64,000 bases of DNA. Origin: Hyphomicrobiales bacterium. GTDB taxonomy: Bacteria; Pseudomonadota; Alphaproteobacteria; Rhizobiales; Rhizobiaceae. Both the position numbers and the translations under genes were made by a program. Location: positions 20,107 to 84,106 of the forward strand of contig UCMT01000046.1 of NCBI GenBank assembly GCA_900473795.1, read 5' to 3'. The first letter of the stretch is position 1; every line of letters starts with the position of its first letter. This document shows, piece by piece, positions 36,681 to 47,511 of this stretch. The notes beneath the pieces are model-generated. The model ran no database searches and was not told the DNA's origin. It saw only the letters and a program-made list of their open reading frames with translations.

Positions 36681-37184
36681 ATGCACCTGCGCGACGCCGA
36701 AGAGGCCGACCTGCCCGCAATCCGCGACATCTACAACGATGCCGTCTTGAACACGACGGCGATCTGGAACGACACGCAGGTGGACCTCGAAAATCGTGCA
36801 AGCTGGCTCGCCGAGCGCCGACGGCTGGGTTATCCGGTGCTGGTGGCCGTTACCGACGACGGCACGATTGCCGGCTATGCCTCCTTCGGCGACTGGCGGG
36901 CTTTCGACGGCTATCGCCATACGGTCGAGCATTCGGTCTATGTCGAGAAGAACCAGCGCGGCGGCGGCATCGGCAGGATGCTGATGCTGGCCCTGATCGA
37001 CCGTGCAGCCGCCTGCGGCAAACATGTGATGGTCGCCGGCATCGAGGCGAACAACGAAGCCTCGATCCGGCTGCACGAGAAACTCGGCTTCGAGATCACC
37101 GGGCAGATGAAGGAGGTCGGCACCAAGTTCGGCCGCTGGCTGGACCTGACCTTCATGCAGCTCATCCTGCCGGAGCAGCGATAG
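36681..37184 (+). CDS. GNAT N-acetyltransferase (phosphinothricin/methionine-sulfone type)
   Basis: A 167-residue GNAT. It starts MHLRDAEEADLPAIRDIYNDAV and carries the acetyl-CoA loop NQRGGGIGRMLMLALIDRA. NEASIRLHEKLGFEITGQM and the KFGRWLDLTFMQL ending are typical of the Pat/Bar/MddA subgroup. These enzymes acetylate phosphinothricin, methionine sulfone or related amino acids; the natural substrate here is unknown. GAGAGGAA precedes the ATG. Confidence 0.92.
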   Translation: MHLRDAEEADLPAIRDIYNDAVLNTTAIWNDTQVDLENRASWLAERRRLGYPVLVAVTDDGTIAGYASFGDWRAFDGYRHTVEHSVYVEKNQRGGGIGRMLMLALIDRAAACGKHVMVAGIEANNEASIRLHEKLGFEITGQMKEVGTKFGRWLDLTFMQLILPEQR

Positions 37185-37242
37185 TCAGTCTCCCGATTCG
37201 GCCGCATCGGTGCTATCAAGGACCGTCGGAGATGTTTGGCGG

Positions 37243-38196
37243 ATGGCTGAGCGGATGAGACGTGAAAGACGGTGGCATGATCAGGCGACGCTTGCGGCAC
37301 TCTTTGCGGCTGCCTTGATCGTCACCACGTCCGCAGCCCCCACAACAACCGTTGCCCAATCGGAATGGCGCGCGCCGCCTTGCATCTATTCCGCCAGCAC
37401 GACCAAGACGACGCTCTGCGTTCGCGCCCACAGCTACAGCCGCGACATCTGCACGGCGCTTGGTCACTTTGCGGAAACCAACGCTTTGCCGCCCGACTTT
37501 TTTGCGCGGCTGATCTGGAAGGAAAGCCTGTTCAGGCCGGACGCCGTCAGCCCGAAGGGCGCCGAAGGCATCGCGCAGTTCATCCCCTCGACGGCGAAAC
37601 TGCGCGGGCTTTCCAACAGCTTCGATGCCTTGGAAGCCTTGGGGAAATCGGCGGAATATCTCGACGACCTGCGCAACCGGTACGGCAATCTCGGCCTTGC
37701 GGCCGCCGCCTACAATGCCGGTGAAGGCGGGGTGGAGACATTTCTGCGCACCGGCGACCTGCCCTACGAGACACGCGCCTACGTGCTCGCCATCACTGCC
37801 CATCCGGTAGAAGAATGGAAGGACAATCCGCCGGAGGCCCTCGACCTGCGGCTCGACCAGGACAAGCCGTTCTACGACGCCTGCACCGCTCTTGCCGACA
37901 AGCGCCGCCTGAAGGAAGTGGTGTTCGAGGAGGAAGGCGCCTGGTCGCCCTGGGGCGCGCAACTTTCGGCGCACTTCCAGAAAGCGGTGGCGCAGCGGCT
38001 GTTCCTCGCCACCATCAAACGCATGCCGTCGCCGCTCAATGCGGAAAAGCCGCTGATCCTGCGGGAGCGCAACCGGGCCTTCGGCAACCGACTGCGCTAT
38101 GCGGCCCGCATCGGCCGCGAGACAAGACGCGAGGCCGAAGCGGTCTGTTCTGAAATCCGCAAGGGCGGCGGCGCCTGCATCGTCTTCAAGAATTGA
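37243..38196 (+). CDS. Lytic transglycosylase (SLT domain), exported
   Basis: A 317-residue protein with an N-terminal hydrophobic export signal (TLAALFAAALIVTTSAAP). The SLT domain has the catalytic Glu in FFARLIWKESLFRPDAVSPKGAEGIAQFIPSTA and the AAAAYNAGEGGVETFL motif. It cleaves peptidoglycan glycan strands in the periplasm. Start uncertain among ATG 37243, ATG 37255 and GTG 37210. The C-terminal 120 residues have no recognised domain. Its 3' end overlaps the convergent gene by 11 bp. Confidence 0.88.
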   Translation: MAERMRRERRWHDQATLAALFAAALIVTTSAAPTTTVAQSEWRAPPCIYSASTTKTTLCVRAHSYSRDICTALGHFAETNALPPDFFARLIWKESLFRPDAVSPKGAEGIAQFIPSTAKLRGLSNSFDALEALGKSAEYLDDLRNRYGNLGLAAAAYNAGEGGVETFLRTGDLPYETRAYVLAITAHPVEEWKDNPPEALDLRLDQDKPFYDACTALADKRRLKEVVFEEEGAWSPWGAQLSAHFQKAVAQRLFLATIKRMPSPLNAEKPLILRERNRAFGNRLRYAARIGRETRREAEAVCSEIRKGGGACIVFKN

Positions 38197-39226
38197 GACT
38201 CTCTCGCACACCCCTGATCGACCCCGGCTTGCGCAACGTCGACTGTGGCACAGCCTTCTCCGGCGGCAGGCCGCCGAGCGTCGCAAGCGTCGTGCGAACC
38301 GCCTCGTCGATCGGGGTCCATGGCTCGGCGCCGATCACGGCGACCAACCGGTCGTTCGGCATGCGCAGCGGTTCCTGCCAGACATAGCGCATCTCCCGCA
38401 GTTCCCTGAGCAGTGGCACGAAGGGCGCGACGAACGGCGTTGCCCACCACGGGAAGGCCTTGACCTTGAGGCGCGGATTGCCAGCGACGCGACGGATGGC
38501 AGCGACCATCCTCGTGCCGTCATCGTCCCAGAAACCCTGCATGTGATAGACCGCAAAAGCAGGCAGCGTTTCGCGGCGATCAACCAGCCGCGCCATCGTT
38601 TCCGCGACATCCGGCAGAAAGGCCCATTGATGGCCGATGCCCTTCCTGCCGGGGTAGGTAACCGCGGCCACCGGCTTGCCGGCGGTGATCAGACCTTGCG
38701 AGAACCAACTGTTGGCCGCACCCGGGCCAAAGAAATCCCCTGCCCGGACCACGATCACACGAACACCGTCCTCAGACGCAACCTGCAGACGCCGTTCCAT
38801 CTCGACGCGGATCTTGCCCTTGGCCGTCACCGGGTTCTGCCGCGACGTTTCATGCAGCAGCGGGAAGACGTCGGGGCCGAAATTGTAGATGGTGCCCGGC
38901 AAAAGCACCGTGGCCCCGGTGGCTCTGGCGGCCGCAATCGTGCTGTCGAGCATCGGCAGCACCAGCGTACCCCAGTTGCGGTAACCCGGCGGGTTGACGG
39001 CATGGACGATCAGACTTGCGTCCTCTGCAGCGGCGAGCACGTCGGGAGCGTTCATCGCGTCGCCTTGCACCCATTCGAAATCCGGGTTCCGTGCCGCGGC
39101 CTTGGCAGCATCGCGAATGAGGGCGCGGATCGTCCAGCCACGAGCCTGGAGGTTACGGGCGACCGCACCGCCGATGCCGCCGGTGGCGCCGAGGATGAGG
39201 GCAATCTGTCTTGCCTGGCTGGTCAT
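38186..39226 (-). CDS. NAD(P)-binding atypical SDR / NmrA-like protein
   Basis: A 346-residue Rossmann protein. ALILGATGGIGGAVARNLQARGW is the NAD(P) motif, and a sugar-epimerase-like core follows (VRAGDFFGPGAANSWF; HQWAFLPDVAETMARLV). The YxxxK motif is not obvious, so it may be a sensor or atypical reductase. AGGAG lies before the ATG. It is divergent from a LysR gene at 39318 that probably controls it; a palindrome lies in the gap. Confidence 0.87.
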   Translation of the reverse strand: MTSQARQIALILGATGGIGGAVARNLQARGWTIRALIRDAAKAAARNPDFEWVQGDAMNAPDVLAAAEDASLIVHAVNPPGYRNWGTLVLPMLDSTIAAARATGATVLLPGTIYNFGPDVFPLLHETSRQNPVTAKGKIRVEMERRLQVASEDGVRVIVVRAGDFFGPGAANSWFSQGLITAGKPVAAVTYPGRKGIGHQWAFLPDVAETMARLVDRRETLPAFAVYHMQGFWDDDGTRMVAAIRRVAGNPRLKVKAFPWWATPFVAPFVPLLRELREMRYVWQEPLRMPNDRLVAVIGAEPWTPIDEAVRTTLATLGGLPPEKAVPQSTLRKPGSIRGVRESLNS

Positions 39227-39278
39227 GTCGCGTCTCCTGGTTCGATGAAGACGATCCTGCTCCCAAATGAAGCTAAAC

Positions 39279-39295
39279 GGAATTGCCGAAATTCC
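39279..39295. promoter_or_regulatory. Operator candidate between the NmrA-like and LysR genes
   Basis: GGAATT-GCCGA-AATTCC is a perfect 6-bp inverted repeat 22 bp before the LysR start and 53 bp before the divergent gene. Confidence 0.35.
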
Positions 39296-39317
39296 TTTAT
39301 CTGATATACAAAAACGA

Positions 39318-40211
39318 ATGAGCGAAATCGAACCGAGCTGGGATTTCTACCGCACCTTCCTGACCGTTCTGAAGGAGGGCTCGCTGTCGGCCGCCGCGCG
39401 CGACCTCGGCCTGACGCAGCCGACCGTCGGCCGGCATATCGACGCTCTCGAAGGCATCATCGGTTTCCAGCTGTTCATCCGCTCGCCGCAGGGCCTGACC
39501 CCGACGGAAGCCGCACTCGACCTCAAGCCGCATGCCGAGCAACTGGCGGCCAATGCGGCGGCACTGCTGCGGGCCGCAACCGGACAGGGAAAGACGGTGC
39601 GCGGCACGGTGCGCATCAGTGCCAGCGAGGTGATCGGCATCGAAGTACTGCCGCCGATGCTTGCCGCCCTCAACGAACAGCACCCGGATCTCGTCATCGA
39701 ACTCTCCGTGTCGGATGCGGTGGAGGACCTGCTGCGCCAGGAGGCCGATATCGCCGTGCGCATGGTCGCACCGGCGCAGGACGCGCTGGTCACCCGCCGC
39801 ATCGGCGGCATTCCGCTCGGGCTGCACGCACATCGGCGCTATCTCGACCAGCATGGGACACCGCAGAAGCTGGAGGACCTGCGAACGCATCGCGTCATCG
39901 GTTTCGATCGCGAAAGCGCCTTCGTCCGCGCCATGCGCAAGCGCGTGCCGCTTCTCGACATCATGCGGCCGACGCTGAAATCGGACAGCAACCTCGCGCA
40001 GATGGCGATGATCCGCGCCGGCTGCGGCGTCGGCGTCTGCCAGGTGGAGCTTGCCAGGCGCGATCCGAACCTCGTGCGGCTGTTCCGCGCGGAGTTCGAA
40101 CTGCCGCTGGAGACGTTCGTCGTCATGCACGAGACCATGAAGACGACGCCCCGCTGCCGCGTCACCTTCGATGCGCTGGTCGAAGGCCTCTTGGCCTACA
40201 TCGGCAGGTGA
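39318..40211 (+). CDS. LysR-family transcriptional regulator
   Basis: A 297-residue LysR protein. The HTH lies in FYRTFLTVLKEGSLSAAARDLGLTQPTVGRHIDALE, followed by the effector domain (GTVRISASEVIGIEVLPPMLAAL). The start MSEIEPSWD is preferred; an in-frame ATG 17 codons upstream would cover the palindrome. It is divergent from the NmrA-like gene, its probable target. Its 3' end overlaps the convergent MFS gene by 16 bp. Confidence 0.92.
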   Translation: MSEIEPSWDFYRTFLTVLKEGSLSAAARDLGLTQPTVGRHIDALEGIIGFQLFIRSPQGLTPTEAALDLKPHAEQLAANAAALLRAATGQGKTVRGTVRISASEVIGIEVLPPMLAALNEQHPDLVIELSVSDAVEDLLRQEADIAVRMVAPAQDALVTRRIGGIPLGLHAHRRYLDQHGTPQKLEDLRTHRVIGFDRESAFVRAMRKRVPLLDIMRPTLKSDSNLAQMAMIRAGCGVGVCQVELARRDPNLVRLFRAEFELPLETFVVMHETMKTTPRCRVTFDALVEGLLAYIGR

Positions 40212-41395
40212 TCGACCCGCGCGCTGCCAGCCACCACGAGCGCAGCACCGTCCGATCCCCGCCTCGGTGCCAGCGCCTTCACCGAAAACAGCGCGTAAAC
40301 GACAAGCGGCAGGCAGAGGAGGTAGGAGGTGCGGATACCGGCATGTTCTGCCACGAAGCCGAGCAGTGGCGGCGCAAGGAAGAAGACGATGAAGGTCACC
40401 TGCCCCAGCGCTGCGACGTTCACCTGTGCTGCGCGGTCGGTACGCTGGGCAGCCGCCGAAACCGCCAGCGGATAGACGGCACTGCAACCGGCACCCATCA
40501 GTGCGAAACCGGAGAGTGCGAGGTAAGGATGCGGCGCAAGCCACACCGCTGCGATACCGATGCCCGACAGGATCAAAAGGCTCGCGGCGACGGCGCGGGC
40601 GCCAAAGCGGTCGACGACGGGATCGACGAACAGGCGGGCCATCGCCATGAAGAAGGTGAACAGCGTCAGCCCCAGACCACCGATGAACGGTTCGACCGAA
40701 AAGACATCGCGCATGTAGATGGCCGACCAGTCGATGCCGGCGCCCTCGACCAGAAAAGCGGCGACCCCGATGATGCAGAGCGGCAGGAGCCCGATGGTCG
40801 GCAGCGCCAGAAGCGGCGCATTTGCCTCGTGTGACAAGGCGCGCGCCGGGGCGTTGCGAATACCTGAAATGGCGATCGTGCCGACGGCGAGGACGACGGC
40901 GAGCGTCACGGCCAGATGAATCTGCATCGATATGTCAGCCTGGCGGACGCCGGAGGCGATCAGCGCGGTGACGAAGAAACCGAAACTCCAGAAGCCGTGC
41001 GCCCGATTCATGATGCCGCGCCCGAGCTGCGCCTCGATGCGGTCGATCTCGACATTGAGATTGATTTCGAGCGCGCCGGCCAGAAGCCCGGCGGCAAAGA
41101 AGACACAAAAGACGATCGGCGCCTCGTCGATCCAGGGAATGACGGCAAACGCTGCAGCAGTTCCCAGAACAGTGATGAAGGCGGTGGTGCGGGCGCCGAG
41201 ATGGGCGATCAGCGGCGAGGAAAGCGTCAGCGAAATCAGCGCCCCGATCGCCATGCCGATCAAGGTCAGCCCGAGCTCAGACTTGTTGACGCCCAAGGCG
41301 ACCTGGAGATCGGGCATGCGGGCCAGAAGCGCGCCGAGCGAGACGGCGAACAGGAAGAAACAGATATAGATCCTGTGATGCGGCGCGATGTTCAT
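40196..41395 (-). CDS. MFS transporter
   Basis: A 399-residue major facilitator with about 12 helices. It starts HHRIYICFFLFAVSLGALLARMPDLQ and continues with the LSSPLIAHLGARTTAFI motif-A-like loop. It resembles the YbjJ/fucose-permease-like group more than classical drug pumps. Substrate unknown. Convergent with LysR. Confidence 0.88.
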   Translation of the reverse strand: MNIAPHHRIYICFFLFAVSLGALLARMPDLQVALGVNKSELGLTLIGMAIGALISLTLSSPLIAHLGARTTAFITVLGTAAAFAVIPWIDEAPIVFCVFFAAGLLAGALEINLNVEIDRIEAQLGRGIMNRAHGFWSFGFFVTALIASGVRQADISMQIHLAVTLAVVLAVGTIAISGIRNAPARALSHEANAPLLALPTIGLLPLCIIGVAAFLVEGAGIDWSAIYMRDVFSVEPFIGGLGLTLFTFFMAMARLFVDPVVDRFGARAVAASLLILSGIGIAAVWLAPHPYLALSGFALMGAGCSAVYPLAVSAAAQRTDRAAQVNVAALGQVTFIVFFLAPPLLGFVAEHAGIRTSYLLCLPLVVYALFSVKALAPRRGSDGAALVVAGSARVDHLPM

Positions 41396-41557
41396 GACCT
41401 GGCTCCTCTACAGGCGACGCTTTAACGGGAAACAGGCGGGAGCGGAACCCGCATGGCGTGTTCGGCGCAGTGATTTGCGGCGGTTAGGCTAGATGTTGCT
41501 ACGTGGGAAGGCGGAGCGGCGGACCGGATCCTGTGGGCTGGCCGGAATCTACCCAAC

Positions 41558-41581
41558 AAAAAACCCGCCGTTTCCGGCGGG
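41558..41581 (-). terminator. Intrinsic terminator of aatA
   Basis: Read on the minus strand, CCCGCCG-GAAA-CGGCGGG is followed by six T, 27 bp after the aatA stop. Confidence 0.88.
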
Positions 41582-41608
41582 TCCCATAATCGTCAAAACT
41601 GCCTTGCC

Positions 41609-43277
<1,669 letters not shown>

Positions 43278-45620
43278 ATGTTTGTCGATACGGAAATCGG
43301 CGCCGCGACACCACGCCGCCAATACACGCCCTACGTCGAATATCTGCTGGTCGCGGCGCTTGTGGTTGTGACGATCATGCTGTTTTTCGTGATGGGCTTT
43401 TTCTCGGAGGCCTCGGCCGAAACCGGACAGGGTCGACCGCAGCATTTCGCAGGCTATGTGCACCCCAACGACGTGGGCACCGGTGCCCTGCTCTTCCCAT
43501 CCAAGGAACCCGGCTCCTTCGTCGAGGCACCGCGCCTGGCAACCGATGTTCAGATCGACGTCAACGGCCCGATCCTGCGCACGCGCGTGACGCAGCGGTT
43601 CCGGAATCCGAGCAAGGGTTGGGTCGAGGGCACCTACGTCTTCCCGCTGCCGGAAAATTCCGGTGTCGATACGTTGAAAATGCAGATCGGCGACCGCTTC
43701 ATCGAGGGTCAGATCAAAGCTCGCGAGGAAGCGCGCAAGGTCTATGAGGAAGCCAAGGCCGCCGGCAAGAAGACGGCGCTTCTCGAACAGCAGCGCCCCA
43801 ACATCTTCACCAATCAGGTCGCCAATATAGGCCCCGGCGAAACCGTCATCGTACAGATCGAATACCAGAGCAGCGTGCATCAGTCGGGCGGCGAATTCTC
43901 GCTGCGGTTCCCGATGGTCGTCGCCCCCCGCTACAATCCGGATCCGATCGTCCAGACGGTCGACCTCGATCCCAGTTCCGGTTACGCCGTCAGCGATCCG
44001 GTGCCGGACCGCGACAAGATCAGCGCGCCGGTGCTCGATCCTGCGGAAAATGCGAAGATCAATCCGGTGACGCTGACGATCAATCTCAATGCCGGTTTCC
44101 CGATTGGCACCGTCGCCACGCCGTTCCACGCGACCGACGTCCAGACGGTCGATGACATGGCCCGCGTGATAAGCCTGAAAAGCGGCAGCGTGCCGGCCGA
44201 CAAGGATTTCGAACTGAGCTGGCGTGCAGCCGCCGGCAGGGCGCCGTATGCCGGTCTCTTCCGCGAGACGGTTGACGGCAAAACCTATCTGCTCGGCTTC
44301 GTGACGCCTCCGGCCGATGAGGCCGCGACGGAAACGACGCCAAAGCGCGAAGTCGTCTTCGTCATCGACAATTCCGGCTCGATGGCTGGCAAATCGATCG
44401 AACAGGCGCGCGACAGCCTGGCGCTTGCCATCTCCAGGCTGCGACCGGAAGACCGGTTCAACGTCGTCCGCTTCGACGACACGATGAGCGTGCATTTTCC
44501 CTCCCTCGTGCCAGCGACGCCGGACAAGCGCGAGGATGCGATCGCATTCGTGCGCGGTCTGACGGCCGATGGCGGCACGGAGATGCTGCCGGCGCTGGAG
44601 GCAGCCCTTCGCACGCAGGGGCCGATCGAGCCTGGTGCATTGCGGCAGGTCGTGTTTCTGACAGATGGAGCGATCGGCAACGAGGCGCAATTGTTCGACG
44701 AGATATCGAAGAACCGCGGCAATGCCCGCGTCTTCACCGTCGGGATCGGCTCGGCGCCCAACACCCACTTCATGACCAAGGCGGCCGAACTCGGCCGGGG
44801 CACCTTTACGCTGATCGGCTCGGAAGACCAGGTGGCTGCCCGCATGGGCGAGCTCTTCAACAAGCTGGAAAACCCGGCGATGACCGACATCGCCGTCACC
44901 TTCGACGGCGCGAATGCGCAGGATATCACGCCCAACCCGATGCCTGACCTCTATCGCGGCGAGCCGGTGGTGCTGACCGCGCAGCTTGATGGCACCTCAC
45001 CGGCGGGCAAGCTGCAGATCACCGGCAAGACCGGCGACCAGCCCTGGCGTGTCGAGATGGATGTCGCCAAAGCGTCTCAAGGCAACGGCATTGCCAAGCT
45101 CTGGGCGCGGCGCAAGATCGACGATCTCGAGGCAAACGCCTATGCAGTGAACGACGCAGCAACGCTCGACAGAGAGATCGAGACGGTGGCGCTTACCCAT
45201 CACTTGGTTTCGCGCGTCACCAGCCTGGTTGCCGTCGACGTGACGCCGTCGCGCCCGGCGGGTGAGCCTGTTGCCAGCACCGACGTACCACTCAACCTGC
45301 CTGAGGGATGGGATTTCGAGAAGGTGTTCGGCAAGAAGATGCTTCCGGAAGGCCAGCGCAAGGCCTCGCTCGACCAGGCCGAGGAACAGGCAATGCTGGT
45401 CGCCGACCGGATGGCCGCTGCACCGACGGCACGAGCCGCCAGCCTGATCGCGGAAGCGGGCAATCAGGTCAACCTGCCCCAGACCGCGACGCTCGCCGAC
45501 CGGTATATCCTGATCGGCCTGATGCTGCTCGCTGTCGCGGTAATGGCGGCCTCAACCTTCGGCCTGTGGCGCTGGCAGATGCGCGGCCTGATCCTGGAGG
45601 CACGCAGCCGTGTCCAATAA
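43278..45620 (+). CDS. Dedicated class GN sortase substrate with VIT and vWA domains
   Basis: A 780-residue envelope protein matching the 'marine proteobacterial sortase target' type. An N-terminal signal/membrane segment (about residues 20-44) is followed by a VIT domain (RVTQRFRNPSKGWVEGTYVFPLPE onward). A vWA domain follows with an intact MIDAS (D364 in FVIDNSGSM, later TDG). The C-terminus has the sorting motif LPQTAT (733-738), a hydrophobic helix and a basic tail. The sortase downstream overlaps it by 11 bp. The VIT-vWA pair suggests a metal-dependent protein-binding surface molecule. Confidence 0.9.
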   Translation: MFVDTEIGAATPRRQYTPYVEYLLVAALVVVTIMLFFVMGFFSEASAETGQGRPQHFAGYVHPNDVGTGALLFPSKEPGSFVEAPRLATDVQIDVNGPILRTRVTQRFRNPSKGWVEGTYVFPLPENSGVDTLKMQIGDRFIEGQIKAREEARKVYEEAKAAGKKTALLEQQRPNIFTNQVANIGPGETVIVQIEYQSSVHQSGGEFSLRFPMVVAPRYNPDPIVQTVDLDPSSGYAVSDPVPDRDKISAPVLDPAENAKINPVTLTINLNAGFPIGTVATPFHATDVQTVDDMARVISLKSGSVPADKDFELSWRAAAGRAPYAGLFRETVDGKTYLLGFVTPPADEAATETTPKREVVFVIDNSGSMAGKSIEQARDSLALAISRLRPEDRFNVVRFDDTMSVHFPSLVPATPDKREDAIAFVRGLTADGGTEMLPALEAALRTQGPIEPGALRQVVFLTDGAIGNEAQLFDEISKNRGNARVFTVGIGSAPNTHFMTKAAELGRGTFTLIGSEDQVAARMGELFNKLENPAMTDIAVTFDGANAQDITPNPMPDLYRGEPVVLTAQLDGTSPAGKLQITGKTGDQPWRVEMDVAKASQGNGIAKLWARRKIDDLEANAYAVNDAATLDREIETVALTHHLVSRVTSLVAVDVTPSRPAGEPVASTDVPLNLPEGWDFEKVFGKKMLPEGQRKASLDQAEEQAMLVADRMAAAPTARAASLIAEAGNQVNLPQTATLADRYILIGLMLLAVAVMAASTFGLWRWQMRGLILEARSRVQ

Positions 45621-46296
45621 ACAGATGCTCGACGGGCGCGGTGGCTTTCTGGCGCGCCTCAACATGCTGGAGACGTTGGTGCTCGCGGGCATTTCGCTCG
45701 TCGCGATTGCCGGCCTGATGCTGGTCGGCAAAGGCTTCTACATGAAGGCGAAGGCCGAGGTTTCGCAGGTGCTGCTGAAGCGAAGCTTCGAGGCACAGCT
45801 ACATGGCGTGCCCAATGTCAAACCATGGCCCTGGGCCGACTTTTCGACTGAAGCGGAGATCACCGCGCCACGCATAGGCAAGACTGCGATCGTGCTGTCG
45901 GGCGCCAGCGGCGAGGCGCTCGCCTTGGGCCCGGCGCGCCTGGCCAACACGCCGGCGCCCGGCGAACTCGGCACCTCCGTCATTGCCGCCCATCGCGACA
46001 CGCATTTCCGCTGGCTGAAGGACGTCAAGCCTGGCGATCTTCTGGTGGTCACCCGCAAGGACGGAACGAACCTGACATTCCGCGCCGGCTCGAGCCGGAT
46101 CGCCCGCTGGGACGAGAGCGGCATCAACGCAGATGCGCCCGGCCGCAATCTGGCGCTCGCCACCTGCTGGCCCTTCGATGCGACCGAGCAAGGCCCCCTG
46201 CGCTACATCGTCCAAGCGGAACTCGTTTCCGATGCGCCGCAATCGAAGCTTTCGGCACTTCCTCGCCCCGTCCAATTGCCGGTCAAATCCTTTTGA
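45610..46296 (+). CDS. Class GN sortase
   Basis: A 228-residue membrane-anchored transpeptidase: TM segment at about 22-44, then the beta-barrel sortase domain. The catalytic triad is visible: H128 (AAHRDTHF), C186 (ATCWPF) and R198 (LRYIV). Class GN sortases in Gram-negative bacteria serve one substrate encoded next door. Here that is the upstream VIT-vWA protein with LPQTAT, translationally coupled by an 11-bp overlap. The final acceptor of the transpeptidation is not known from sequence. Confidence 0.92.
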   Translation: MSNKQMLDGRGGFLARLNMLETLVLAGISLVAIAGLMLVGKGFYMKAKAEVSQVLLKRSFEAQLHGVPNVKPWPWADFSTEAEITAPRIGKTAIVLSGASGEALALGPARLANTPAPGELGTSVIAAHRDTHFRWLKDVKPGDLLVVTRKDGTNLTFRAGSSRIARWDESGINADAPGRNLALATCWPFDATEQGPLRYIVQAELVSDAPQSKLSALPRPVQLPVKSF

Positions 46297-46353
46297 TCGG
46301 CCTTGATCCCTTCGTGCCCGACCCCAGCTATCCAGGAGCGTGTGGAGGGTGAA

Positions 46354-47511
46354 ATGAAGACGACGCTTGAAAAGCTGTATAGACCCGCCGGCCTGGCGAT
46401 GATCCTTTTCGCAAGCCCATCCCTCGCCTCCGCGCAGGAACCTGCGCAATTCTCGACCGAGAAGGTATCCGTCCAGGTCGAAACGCTTGCGTCCGGGCTC
46501 GACAATCCCTGGTCGGTCGAAGTGATGCCGGATGGCGCCTTCATCATCACCGAACTTGGCGGCAGCCTTCGCATCATTCGCGACGGCAAGACCTCCGCGC
46601 CGATCGCCGGTGTTCCGAAGGTGGCGCGCCAAGGGCAAGGCGGACTTCTCGATGTGGCGCTCTCCCCGGATTTCGAAACCAGCCGGACGCTATTCCTGTC
46701 CATGGCCGTGGCGAATGGCAACCGTTATGGAACGGCACTCGTGCGCGGCGAGCTTTCCGCGGATGGAAAGAAACTGACCGGCGTCAAGGAACTCTTCCGG
46801 ATGAACGAGTTCACCGGCAAGGGTCAGCATTTCGGATCGCGTATCGCGATTGCCTCCGACGGCAGCCTGTTCTTCGGCATCGGTGATCGCGGCGAGCGGG
46901 ACCGCGCCCAGGACATGCGCGACCACGCTGGCGCCATCCTGCATATCGAGCCGGACGGCAGCATACCCGCGGACAACCCTTACAAGGACGGCAAGGCCGG
47001 ACTACCGGAAGTCTGGTCGAAGGGTCATCGCAATCCGCAGGGTATCGTCATCGACCCGAAGAATCACCAGTTGCTGACCGTCGAGCACGGCGCGCGCGGC
47101 GGCGATGAAATCAACGCGCCACAGCCCGGCCGGAACTACGGGTGGCCGGTTATCACCTATGGCAAGGATTATTCCGGCGCCGAGATCGGCGTCGGCCAGG
47201 CAGCGGAGGGCTACGAGCAGCCGCTCTACTACTGGGACCCCTCCATCGCACCGGGCGCGATCGACGTCTATCACGGCGCGATGTTCCCGCAGTGGGACGG
47301 CAGTCTGCTGGTATCGGCGCTGAAATACCAGCTGCTGGCGCGGCTGGAGCGCGATGAAAGCGGCAAGATCGTCGCGGAGGAGCGCCTGTTCGAAGGCGAA
47401 TTCGGCCGCATCCGCGACGTCAAGGTGGCACCCGATGGCGCAGTGCTGTTGGTCACGGACGGAGACAACGGCGCGCTGCTGCGTATCTCGGCGGCCGACA
47501 AGAAAAGCTGA
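46354..47511 (+). CDS. PQQ-dependent aldose sugar dehydrogenase (YliI/Asd-like), exported
   Basis: A 385-residue periplasmic beta-propeller. The signal peptide (about 1-30) ends PSLASAQ. Motifs of soluble glucose/aldose dehydrogenases follow: LDNPWSVEVMPDGAFIITE, GGLLDVALSPDF, GHRNPQGIVIDP, EHGARGGDEIN and NYGWPVITYG. They supply the PQQ and Ca2+ sites. GGAGGG precedes the ATG. It is 57 bp after the sortase on the same strand, so it may share its transcript; a functional link is not evident. Confidence 0.9.
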   Translation: MKTTLEKLYRPAGLAMILFASPSLASAQEPAQFSTEKVSVQVETLASGLDNPWSVEVMPDGAFIITELGGSLRIIRDGKTSAPIAGVPKVARQGQGGLLDVALSPDFETSRTLFLSMAVANGNRYGTALVRGELSADGKKLTGVKELFRMNEFTGKGQHFGSRIAIASDGSLFFGIGDRGERDRAQDMRDHAGAILHIEPDGSIPADNPYKDGKAGLPEVWSKGHRNPQGIVIDPKNHQLLTVEHGARGGDEINAPQPGRNYGWPVITYGKDYSGAEIGVGQAAEGYEQPLYYWDPSIAPGAIDVYHGAMFPQWDGSLLVSALKYQLLARLERDESGKIVAEERLFEGEFGRIRDVKVAPDGAVLLVTDGDNGALLRISAADKKS

